Assembly: GCA_051878935.1 (NCBI GenBank)
Contig: JBJELB010000011.1
Location: forward strand, 1 to 64,000
Origin: CANQDT01 sp051878935
GTDB lineage: Bacteria > Bacillota > Clostridia > Lachnospirales > Lachnospiraceae
DNA: 64,000 nt
Reading direction: 5' to 3'
Every line of letters begins with the position of its first letter. Position 1 is the stretch's first letter. A model generated the notes under the pieces. That model worked only from the letters and a program-made list of their open reading frames with translations. It searched no databases and was not told where the DNA came from. The translations under genes were made by a program, and so were the position numbers. Positions 57,635 to 64,000 of the stretch are shown piece by piece.

Positions 57635-57886
57635 GTGAAGGATTATATCGAAAAAAGAGCAGTTTTACTGGCGAAATATATCATAGAACAAAACGCTACA
57701 GTTCGTCAGGCTGCAAAGCAGTATGGTGTGAGTAAGAGTACGGTACATAAGGATGTGGCAGAACGGTTGAAAGAAATTGACCCTCTGTTGGCACAGGAAA
57801 CGCGCGCGGTGCTGGATATCAACAAATCGGAACGTCATATTCGCGGCGGACTGGCTACGAGAGAAAAATATCTGCATCAACATTGA
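57635..57886 (+). CDS. spoIIID: Stage III sporulation transcriptional regulator SpoIIID
   Basis: The 83-residue product aligns along its length with Bacillus SpoIIID: KDYIEKRAVLLAKYIIE, then the helix-turn-helix TVRQAAKQYGVSKSTVHKDVAERL, and SERHIRGGLATREKY. SpoIIID acts in the mother cell during endospore formation, switching sigma-E-dependent genes on or off. The GTG start lies seven bases after AAGGAG. That site sits in the 3' arm of the GH95 hairpin, so the carbohydrate locus ends exactly at this gene. No clear sigma-E promoter is visible between the GH95 stop and the start, only 58 bases, so expression may depend on sequence within the GH95 gene or on read-through. Confidence 0.95.
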   Translation: MKDYIEKRAVLLAKYIIEQNATVRQAAKQYGVSKSTVHKDVAERLKEIDPLLAQETRAVLDINKSERHIRGGLATREKYLHQH

Positions 57887-57946
57887 CAGATGAATGAATA
57901 AGTTTCATAATGACTGGTATCATAAGAGAAAAAGAAGGTAGCAATT

Positions 57947-58879
57947 ATGAACTTTACGAATGTTTTAAGTACAATGCTGGAATTATTTGCAGTGTTGATT
58001 TTAGGATATGCTCTTGGAAAAAGAGGTGTGATAGATTCTGATGGGAATAAGATGTTGTCAAGACTCATTGTTCTAGTGACATCGCCCCTTTTGATTATCT
58101 CATCTGTGAGTGGCGAGGAATTGTCCGCCGATACATCAATGGTTTGGAAAGCCCTGGTGATCGGTTTTCTCTTTTATGCGGCGGCACCGCTTCTTGGATG
58201 GATTTTTGTGAAAATGATGCATGTTGCACCGGAAGACGGGGCAGTATACCAGTTGATGTATGTATTTAGTAATGCAGCTTTCCTGGGATTTCCCGTTCTG
58301 AGAGTCGTTCTGGGAGAAGAAGCAATTTTTTATGCCGCTATTATCAATATCTGGTTCAATGTGATGCTTTATTCCTATGGAGTTGTGGTATTGGCCAGAA
58401 GTACCGGGAAGGAAAATACAAGAGTAGAATGGAAACGGATGATCAATCCGGGAATCATTTCGGCATTATTAGCTTTGTTGCTTCATGTGTTTCATATCTC
58501 TCTTCCGTCGACAGTTCAGGATTTCTGTTCTATGGTAGGAGAGATTACGATTCCATTATCCATGCTGGTTATCGGAGTATCTCTGTCTTTTGAGAATGTT
58601 GTGGAAATGTTCCGAAATAAGAAAATGTATTTTTATTGTGTTGTACGCCTGTTGATACTTCCTGCCATTACATGGATCGTATTGGGACTCTTTATACAGG
58701 ATTCCTATCTTCAGACAATCTTTACAGTCATAGCAGCCATGCCGGCTGCCACTCTGACTGTTGTGTTAAGCAATGAGTACGGCGGTAATACGACGCTGGC
58801 AGCAAACGGAGTATTCTTAAGTACGTTATTCAGTATTATTACGATTCCACTGATCGCTTTATTTTGTAATTACATGTAA
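57947..58879 (+). CDS. AEC (auxin efflux carrier) family permease
   Basis: A 310-residue membrane protein with about ten hydrophobic segments in two sets of five, starting MLELFAVLILGYALGKRGVI, the typical AEC opening. NAAFLGFPVLRVVLG in the first half and MPAATLTVVLSNEYGG in the second are the usual family motifs with helix breaks. AEC proteins move organic acids such as malate or lactate, or other small molecules; the substrate cannot be read from sequence. AGAAGGTAGC precedes the ATG. The end overlaps the converging lipid kinase gene by 21 bases. It is not obviously linked to the carbohydrate locus. Confidence 0.9.
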   Translation: MNFTNVLSTMLELFAVLILGYALGKRGVIDSDGNKMLSRLIVLVTSPLLIISSVSGEELSADTSMVWKALVIGFLFYAAAPLLGWIFVKMMHVAPEDGAVYQLMYVFSNAAFLGFPVLRVVLGEEAIFYAAIINIWFNVMLYSYGVVVLARSTGKENTRVEWKRMINPGIISALLALLLHVFHISLPSTVQDFCSMVGEITIPLSMLVIGVSLSFENVVEMFRNKKMYFYCVVRLLILPAITWIVLGLFIQDSYLQTIFTVIAAMPAATLTVVLSNEYGGNTTLAANGVFLSTLFSIITIPLIALFCNYM

Positions 58880-59776
58880 TTGATTCGGAACACAGGAAAT
58901 ATCCAATTGATTGCATTGATCTACAGGCTCGCCGTCGACATGAATTGGCCGGGCCTCTTTTGTTGTTATCCGGGCTTCCTTACAGCGGAGCAGATGAATA
59001 CCGGGAAAATGTCTGTGCAGACCCAGCATGGCAAATGGCAACAAAAACAAGCCATACAGGGTGTGCTTACATTGGACAATGCAGATATCCAGTGCGTTGT
59101 CATCCGGCAGGGCATAAGGACAGAACTTCACGCCGCCCCCTTCGTAAGGGAGATTTTGGATGGATGCAAACAGTACATGCTCATAAGTGATTTCTTTGGC
59201 ATGATCCAGTGAAATGGATAATGTAGTAGTGTCCGGCTTCAAAAGTTGTTTGATTCCAATCGCAATATAGATCAGACGACCCAAATGCAGGAAATTCAGT
59301 ATTTTTTTCAATGGGGTAGCAGCAACCTCATGACAGATGGCAGCATCATATCCGATGCCACAGCTGACCAGAAAATTCAGCTCATCATTACCGTGTTTCA
59401 CTTTGCCGATATCCATATGTGTGATTTCCTGGGGATACATAATTCTGCGTATGGCGGCAATGGGATGGGCGGTAGCATTGATACCTCGCCCAAAATCGTT
59501 GCTTGAGCCGATAGGAATGTAGCCCAGGGTAATGGTATCAAAGCGCTGCATACCGGATACCACTTCGTTCAAGGTGCCATCTCCACCTAATACGATGATG
59601 GTGCGTTTGGTATCATCGGAGGTAAGCTGGGCAGCGAGCTTTCCGGCATGTCCGGCATATTTTGTATAAATAGCCTGAAATTCTATGTTGTAGGCTTCTA
59701 ATTCGTATTTGATTCTTTTCCAGGATTCCAGGGACGTTCCGGAACGTGCTCCCGGATTAATAATAAAATAATACAT
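58859..59776 (-). CDS. YegS/BmrU-type diacylglycerol (lipid) kinase
   Basis: The 305-residue product starts YYFIINPGARSG and has GGDGTLNEVVSG, the nucleotide-binding signature of DAGK-catalytic-domain proteins, then IPIGSSNDFGRG, a variant of the usual GT-x-NDFAR motif, and a C-terminal beta domain with HVDGEP. Such enzymes phosphorylate diacylglycerol or related lipids at the inner face of the membrane. The gene converges on the AEC permease and diverges from the folate operon. A TATAAT on the minus strand near 59825 may be its -10. Function beyond the family level is not certain. Confidence 0.9.
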   Translation of the reverse strand: MYYFIINPGARSGTSLESWKRIKYELEAYNIEFQAIYTKYAGHAGKLAAQLTSDDTKRTIIVLGGDGTLNEVVSGMQRFDTITLGYIPIGSSNDFGRGINATAHPIAAIRRIMYPQEITHMDIGKVKHGNDELNFLVSCGIGYDAAICHEVAATPLKKILNFLHLGRLIYIAIGIKQLLKPDTTTLSISLDHAKEITYEHVLFASIQNLPYEGGGVKFCPYALPDDNALDICIVQCKHTLYGLFLLPFAMLGLHRHFPGIHLLRCKEARITTKEARPIHVDGEPVDQCNQLDISCVPNQLHVITK

Positions 59777-59875
59777 ATCAGGATTCTCCCTTATATGATA
59801 TGAAACGACATCATTATTTAAGTATTATAGCATGATTATGAAGAATAGAAAAGGGATTTGTGTCATCTCAGAACG

Positions 59876-59905
59876 TTGACATAGGAACAAAAATGATGAT
59901 AGAAT
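59876..59905 (+). promoter_or_regulatory. Promoter of the folate operon
   Basis: A consensus TTGACA (59876-59881), 18 bases, TAGAAT (59900-59905), 58 bases before folC. Confidence 0.7.
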
Positions 59906-59963
59906 AAACTGTTTATATGGCTGAGAACCAAATAGGAAGCAAGACGACAAAGGAGAGAGAGAT

Positions 59964-61217
59964 ATGACCTATGAGAGTGCAATGGATATCATAGAGAAGG
60001 CATCCATGCTGGGCAGTGTGTTGGGACTGGATTCCATTAAGCGATTGTTGGACGAATTGGGAAATCCACAGGAACATCTGCAGGTTATTCATATTGCCGG
60101 AACGAATGGCAAGGGTTCGATTCTTGCTTATCTGGATTCGATTTACCGGGAAGCCGGCTATCATGTCGGGCGTTATATATCACCGTCTATCTTTGAATAT
60201 CGGGAACGGTTTCAAATCGATGGAGAATATATTTCCGAGGAAAAGTTTACTGATTGTATGGAAACCGTATGGGAGGCCGTGAAGAGGATGCAAAAGCAGG
60301 GCTTTGAATCGCCTACTGTTTATGAGATGGAGACGGCCATCAGCTTTTTATATTTCCTGAAAGAAAAGGTGGATGTGGTTCTTCTGGAGACCGGTCTGGG
60401 CGGAAGACTGGATGCGACCAACGTTGTGTCAAAGCCGCTGTGTGAGATCATTGCGTCCATCAGTCGTGATCATATGCAGTTTTTAGGGGAAACTCTGGAA
60501 GAGATTGCTTATGAAAAGGCAGGTATTATAAAGCAACACACACCGGTGGTTGTCTATCCCAATCCGGAAGAGATTATGGGAGTGTTGGAAGCACAGTGCC
60601 GTGAAAAGCATGCATCTCTGGTGCCGGTTTCAGATTGTGAATCTGAGACGGACAGCGAATCCTTACAACAGAGGTTTGTATGGAGGGACCATTGGTATGT
60701 AACGCAGATGCTCGGAAAACATCAGGTGAAAAATGCAGCAACCGCACTAACCTGTGTCGATGTCCTGCAATCCAAACTGCCTGTTTCTACTGAACAGATG
60801 CAAAAGGGAATTGAAAAAGCCACCTGGGCAGGCCGTTTTGAAATTCTGCAAAAGAATCCATATCTCATAAGAGATGGGGCACACAATGAAGATGCTGCCA
60901 GGGTGCTCGCAGAAACGCTTCGGGAATACTTTGGACAAAATAAGAAATATTTTGTTATGGGAATGTTTGCAGATAAAGAATATCAGAAGGTTATGGAGAT
61001 CATGGCACCATTGGCAGATAAGATTTATACAGTAACACCGGACAATCCAAGAGCCTTGTCGGCATCCGAACTGGCAAAACAGGCGGAAAAGTATTGCAAG
61101 GATGTTACAGTGGCAGAAGATGTGCCATCAGCCTTGTCTGCAGCAAGGAAGGAAGCGGATGAGAACAGTGTGATACTGGCATTTGGTTCTTTATCTTTTA
61201 TAGGAGCGTTATCATGA
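59964..61217 (+). CDS. folC: Dihydrofolate synthase / folylpolyglutamate synthase
   Basis: A 417-residue Mur-ligase-type enzyme that adds glutamate to dihydropteroate and folates. The P-loop is IAGTNGKGSILAYL near residue 45, followed by YISPSIFEYRERFQIDG, LLETGLGGRLDATNVV, ISRDHMQFLGETLEEIAYEKAGI and DGAHNEDAARVL, all standard FolC motifs, with normal length. AAAGGAGAG precedes the ATG. It leads an operon in which each gene touches the next: its stop overlaps the HD gene start by four bases (ATGA). Confidence 0.95.
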   Translation: MTYESAMDIIEKASMLGSVLGLDSIKRLLDELGNPQEHLQVIHIAGTNGKGSILAYLDSIYREAGYHVGRYISPSIFEYRERFQIDGEYISEEKFTDCMETVWEAVKRMQKQGFESPTVYEMETAISFLYFLKEKVDVVLLETGLGGRLDATNVVSKPLCEIIASISRDHMQFLGETLEEIAYEKAGIIKQHTPVVVYPNPEEIMGVLEAQCREKHASLVPVSDCESETDSESLQQRFVWRDHWYVTQMLGKHQVKNAATALTCVDVLQSKLPVSTEQMQKGIEKATWAGRFEILQKNPYLIRDGAHNEDAARVLAETLREYFGQNKKYFVMGMFADKEYQKVMEIMAPLADKIYTVTPDNPRALSASELAKQAEKYCKDVTVAEDVPSALSAARKEADENSVILAFGSLSFIGALS

Positions 61218-61735
61218 AACGATATCAACGGATACAAGAGCATCCTCTCTTTAGGGAGACGATGGGTGCTTTGGAACAATTGGAGAAAGACCGCATTTTT
61301 TGTTGCCACAATATAGAACATTTAATTGCAGTTGCCAGAATCAGCTATATTCTGGCACTTGAGGAAGCTCTGCTGGTCAGTGATGTATTAGAATATACTG
61401 TGAGAGAACCGGAGTATTCGAGAGATATCTACTATGCGGCAGCGTTGCTGCACGATATCGGGAAAGTGGAACAATATGAGCAGGGAATCCCGCATGAGGT
61501 GGCGGCAAAGGAGAAAGTGGCATTGATTTTATGGGATTGCGGATATGATGAGAAAGAAATCGTATTTATTACGGATTTGGTTGCTTCCCATCGAACAGAG
61601 ACACAGGCACAGAAATCACCGTATCATTATGCACTGTATCGTGCAGATAAACTATCTCGAGAATGCTTTGCCTGTAAAGCGAATCAGGAATGCAACTGGA
61701 AGGAAGACAGAAAGAATATGAGGTTAGAATTATGA
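61214..61735 (+). CDS. HD-domain metal-dependent phosphohydrolase in the folate operon
   Basis: A 173-residue soluble protein with the HD superfamily pattern: CHNIEHLIAVARISY (first His pair), then AALLHDIGKVEQYEQG with the HD dyad, and LVASHR and ALYRADKLSRECFAC with the later His and Asp. HD proteins cleave phosphate esters, often of nucleotides. Start and stop each overlap the neighbours by four bases, so it is translated together with folC and folP. The step from dihydroneopterin triphosphate to dihydroneopterin needs a phosphatase that is often unassigned; this protein is a candidate by position only. The Cys-x2-Cys-x5-Cys set near the end (CFACKANQEC) is of note and may bind metal. Confidence 0.85.
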   Translation: MKRYQRIQEHPLFRETMGALEQLEKDRIFCCHNIEHLIAVARISYILALEEALLVSDVLEYTVREPEYSRDIYYAAALLHDIGKVEQYEQGIPHEVAAKEKVALILWDCGYDEKEIVFITDLVASHRTETQAQKSPYHYALYRADKLSRECFACKANQECNWKEDRKNMRLEL

Positions 61736-62538
61736 TTATAGGAAATAAGAACTTCGATTTTCAGCAGCACGGATATATTATGGGAATTCTCAATGTAACA
61801 CCGGATTCTTTTTCAGACGGCGGCAGTTATGTACACTTGGATCAGGCACTTTACCAGACAGAACAGATGATTGCACAAGGTGCTTCCATCATTGATGTTG
61901 GCGGTGAGTCGACCAGACCGGGACATATTCAGATATCAGTGGAAGAAGAAATAGAGCGAGTTGTCCCGGTGATAGAAGCAGTCAAGGCGCGCTTTGACGT
62001 GCCGGTGTCTTTGGATACGTATAAATCGGAAGTTGCACAGGCAGGAGTTGAGGTCGGTGTAGATTTGATGAATGATATCTGGGGACTTCAGTATGATGTG
62101 AAGATGGCTGAGGTGATAGCAAAGAGTGATATCGCAGTCTGCATGATGCATAACAGGAGAAACACAGATTATCATAATTATTTGGAAGATGTTCTGGATG
62201 ATTTAGAGCAGTCATTGAAAATAGCCGATACGGCAGGAATTGTCCGTGAGAAGATTCTGTTAGATCCGGGTATTGGTTTTGCTAAGAGTCTGGAACAAAA
62301 CCTTCAACTGATGAAAAATCTGTCTTCCCTGCAAAAATTTGATTTACCGATTTTACTTGGAACCTCACGCAAGTCTATGATTGGCTTAACACTTGACTTA
62401 CCGGTAACGGAAAGAGAAGAAGGAACGATAGCAACGACGGTTTATGGGTATATGCAGGGTGCCCGTGTATTCCGGGTACATGATGTGGAGAAAAATATGC
62501 GGGCTTTGCGTATGGTAGAAGCAATGCAAAATGCATAG
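61732..62538 (+). CDS. folP: Dihydropteroate synthase
   Basis: Start 61732 overlaps the HD stop (ATGA); an upstream in-frame ATG at 61690 lies inside the HD gene and is not needed. The 268 residues have the signature MGILNVTPDSFSDGG, then DVGGESTRPGH, VSLDTYKSEVA, MNDIWG, MMHNR, LDPGIGFAKSLEQN and LGTSRKSMIG, giving a complete TIM-barrel DHPS. It joins p-aminobenzoate to the pterin diphosphate in the cytoplasm and is the target of sulfonamides. Confidence 0.96.
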   Translation: MIIGNKNFDFQQHGYIMGILNVTPDSFSDGGSYVHLDQALYQTEQMIAQGASIIDVGGESTRPGHIQISVEEEIERVVPVIEAVKARFDVPVSLDTYKSEVAQAGVEVGVDLMNDIWGLQYDVKMAEVIAKSDIAVCMMHNRRNTDYHNYLEDVLDDLEQSLKIADTAGIVREKILLDPGIGFAKSLEQNLQLMKNLSSLQKFDLPILLGTSRKSMIGLTLDLPVTEREEGTIATTVYGYMQGARVFRVHDVEKNMRALRMVEAMQNA

Positions 62539-62548
62539 GAGGATAGTA

Positions 62549-63376
62549 ATGAAACAGTGGGATTGCATAAAGATTGAGAATTTAACTTTGTTTTGCAACC
62601 ATGGTGTATATGCAGAAGAAAATACATTAGGACAGAAATTTATCATTAGTGCGGAAATGTTATTGGATACGCGAAAGGCCGGAGAAACGGATGATTTAAC
62701 GGCATCCGTTCATTATGGTATGGTCTGTGAATGCATGAAACGGGTGATGGAGCAAAATACCTTTCAGTTGATTGAACGTGCAGCAGAGGTTGTTGCCCGT
62801 ACTGTGTTGTTGGAATATCCTCTCATTCATAGGATTACCGTAGAGGTGAAAAAACCGTGGGCACCGATTAAACTCCCACTGGAGCAGGTTTCCGTGTGCA
62901 TCACACGAGGATGGCATACGGTATATCTGGGACTGGGTTCGAATATGGGAGATAAAAAGGCATATCTGGATCAGGCAATTGTGGCCTTGTCGGAGCAGCC
63001 TGAGATTCGAGTCGGACAGGTGGCAACCTATATAGAAACAGAACCATATGGCGGAGTAGAACAGGATTTCTTTTTAAATACCTGTTTGGAGATAGAAACA
63101 TTGCTCACACCGGAACAGTTATTGGAAAAGACAATGGCAATCGAACAACAGGCAGGAAGAGAACGAATCGTGCATTGGGGACCGAGAACACTGGATATCG
63201 ATATATTGTTTTATGACGATTGGATCGTGAACCAACCGGATTTGACGATTCCTCATAAAGAGGTGCATCTACGGGAGTTTGTGCTGGCTCCGATGTGTGA
63301 AATAGCACCTAACCTGATACATCCGGTGAGAGGAAAATCAATCACTGAGCTCTTGGAAACGCTGAAGAAGGAGTAA
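62549..63376 (+). CDS. folBK: FolB-FolK fusion: dihydroneopterin aldolase / hydroxymethyldihydropterin pyrophosphokinase
   Basis: AGGAGG fixes the start at 62549. Residues 1-120 are FolB (IENLTLFCNHGVYAEEN, then a SVHYG and LIERAAEVVA motif, and VEVKKPWAPIKLP). Residues 125-275 are FolK (VYLGLGSNMGDKKAYL, ETEPYGGVEQDFFLNTCLEIET, RTLDIDILFYDD, HLREFVLAPMCEIAP). The two adjacent pathway steps are joined in one chain, an arrangement common in Clostridia. The gene lies 10 bases after folP and seven bases before pheA. Confidence 0.95.
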   Translation: MKQWDCIKIENLTLFCNHGVYAEENTLGQKFIISAEMLLDTRKAGETDDLTASVHYGMVCECMKRVMEQNTFQLIERAAEVVARTVLLEYPLIHRITVEVKKPWAPIKLPLEQVSVCITRGWHTVYLGLGSNMGDKKAYLDQAIVALSEQPEIRVGQVATYIETEPYGGVEQDFFLNTCLEIETLLTPEQLLEKTMAIEQQAGRERIVHWGPRTLDIDILFYDDWIVNQPDLTIPHKEVHLREFVLAPMCEIAPNLIHPVRGKSITELLETLKKE

Positions 63377-63382
63377 ATTAAA

Positions 63383-64000
63383 ATGGATTTAACCGAGATA
63401 AGAAAAGAAATAGATGGGATTGACCGGCAGATCGTTGCGCTGTTTGAGGAACGCATGAAGCTTTCCAGTAAGGTTGCAGAATATAAACGTTCCGTCGGAA
63501 AACCAATCTGGGATAAACAAAGAGAGAAAGAGAAGATAGAGACTCTGGTTGCCTTAACAGGGGATGAATTCAATCAACGGGGAATTGAAGAACTGTTTAC
63601 ACAGATTATGACAATCAGCCGTTTATATCAGTACCAACTGTTGGCGGGAGAACGGCAGACCGAGGAAAACAGTTTTCAGGAGGTGGAACAGCTTCCGGTT
63701 CATTCAGGAACCAGAGTGTATTTTCAGGGCGTGCCGGGAGCTTACAGTGAGCAGGCCTTAGAACAATTTTTTGGAAGCGATGTACAGAGATATCATGTAG
63801 AAACCTTTAAAGAAATCATGGAAAAGGTTCAGTCCGGGGAAGCCGATTATGGGATCCTGCCGATTGAGAATTCTACAGCAGGTACTGTTGGCGGAATCTA
63901 TGAGCTGTTAATGGAATATGAGAATCTGACAATCGTAGGACAGGAATATGTCAGGGTACAGCATAATCTGTTGGGAGTGCCGGGAAGCAGTCTGGAAACG
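63383..64000 (+). CDS. pheA: Bifunctional chorismate mutase / prephenate dehydratase (3' end outside window)
   Basis: The ATG at 63383 follows GAAGGAG in the end of folBK. Residues 1-85 are an AroQ-type chorismate mutase (MDLTEIRKEIDGIDRQIVALFEERM, VAEYKRSVGKPIWDKQRE). From about residue 110 a prephenate dehydratase begins (VYFQGVPGAYSEQALEQFFG, GEADYGILPIENSTAGTVGGIYELL), and the frame runs off the window after 206 codons. The enzyme leads chorismate to phenylpyruvate for phenylalanine. The regulatory ACT domain would lie beyond the end. Confidence 0.94.
   Translation, partial: MDLTEIRKEIDGIDRQIVALFEERMKLSSKVAEYKRSVGKPIWDKQREKEKIETLVALTGDEFNQRGIEELFTQIMTISRLYQYQLLAGERQTEENSFQEVEQLPVHSGTRVYFQGVPGAYSEQALEQFFGSDVQRYHVETFKEIMEKVQSGEADYGILPIENSTAGTVGGIYELLMEYENLTIVGQEYVRVQHNLLGVPGSSLET

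Noticed and set aside
58880..59522. Plus-strand frames opposite the lipid kinase
   Set aside because: The minus-strand kinase has clear motifs over the same bases; the plus frames have none.
1..64000. CRISPR array, tRNA, rRNA, prophage or riboswitch
   Set aside because: No short regular repeats with spacers, no tRNA or rRNA signature and no phage gene found; leaders are short and show only the hairpins listed.

Overview
The window reads as part of the chromosome of an endospore-forming, moderately AT-rich Firmicute of class Clostridia, most likely a gut-type Lachnospiraceae. Reasons: a clear spoIIID gene, a folC-HD-folP-folBK-pheA run, strong GGAGG-type ribosome sites, AraC-controlled glycosidases and type I dockerins. 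The family assignment is inference; no rRNA or tRNA is present to settle it.

Positions 1-57,600 hold one very large locus of secreted, multimodular carbohydrate-active enzymes, almost all with dockerin modules. The most telling activities are a GH30 of the beta-1,6-galactanase type, three GH43 modules of the exo-beta-1,3-galactanase type, GH2 beta-galactosidases (one LacZ-like and three copies of a second type), two GH95-like (fucosidase clan) enzymes, two GH141-like parallel beta-helix proteins, an esterase-like multimodular protein and a GH51 arabinofuranosidase remnant. Together they fit removal of side chains and backbone of type II arabinogalactan, as in plant arabinogalactan proteins. 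Three intact AraC regulators and one broken one sit among them. A short TTGTCC element lies upstream of the AraC-linked transcription units. No scaffoldin, cohesin, sugar transporter or intracellular sugar enzyme lies in the window, so docking and uptake must be encoded elsewhere.

Layout: 3' end of a secreted protein (2-1462); a small peptide gene (1478-1657); a broken AraC gene joined back to back with a broken GH51-dockerin gene (1714-2391); a GH30/GH43 fusion (2494-7695); AraC (-); GH43 (8748-11135); AraC (-); esterase-like protein (12196-17463); then a GH2 - GH95 - beta-helix - GH2 run (17627-35556). This is followed by a GH95 stump, a second beta-helix and GH2 (35680-45131), a GH43 (45277-48315), AraC (+), an N-terminally truncated GH2 and a second GH95 (49483-57576). 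The GH95, beta-helix and GH2 families recur as repeated blocks with deletions at several joints, which suggests tandem duplication followed by decay.

From 57,635 the window changes to ordinary housekeeping genes: spoIIID, an AEC-type permease, a YegS-type lipid kinase (-), then a tightly overlapping folate operon (folC, an HD-domain protein, folP, folB-folK fusion) running into pheA, which is cut by the window end. The spoIIID ribosome site lies inside the 3' arm of the hairpin that ends the preceding GH95 gene.

No CRISPR array, tRNA, rRNA, transposase or phage gene was seen. No gene-free stretch exceeds 300 bases.
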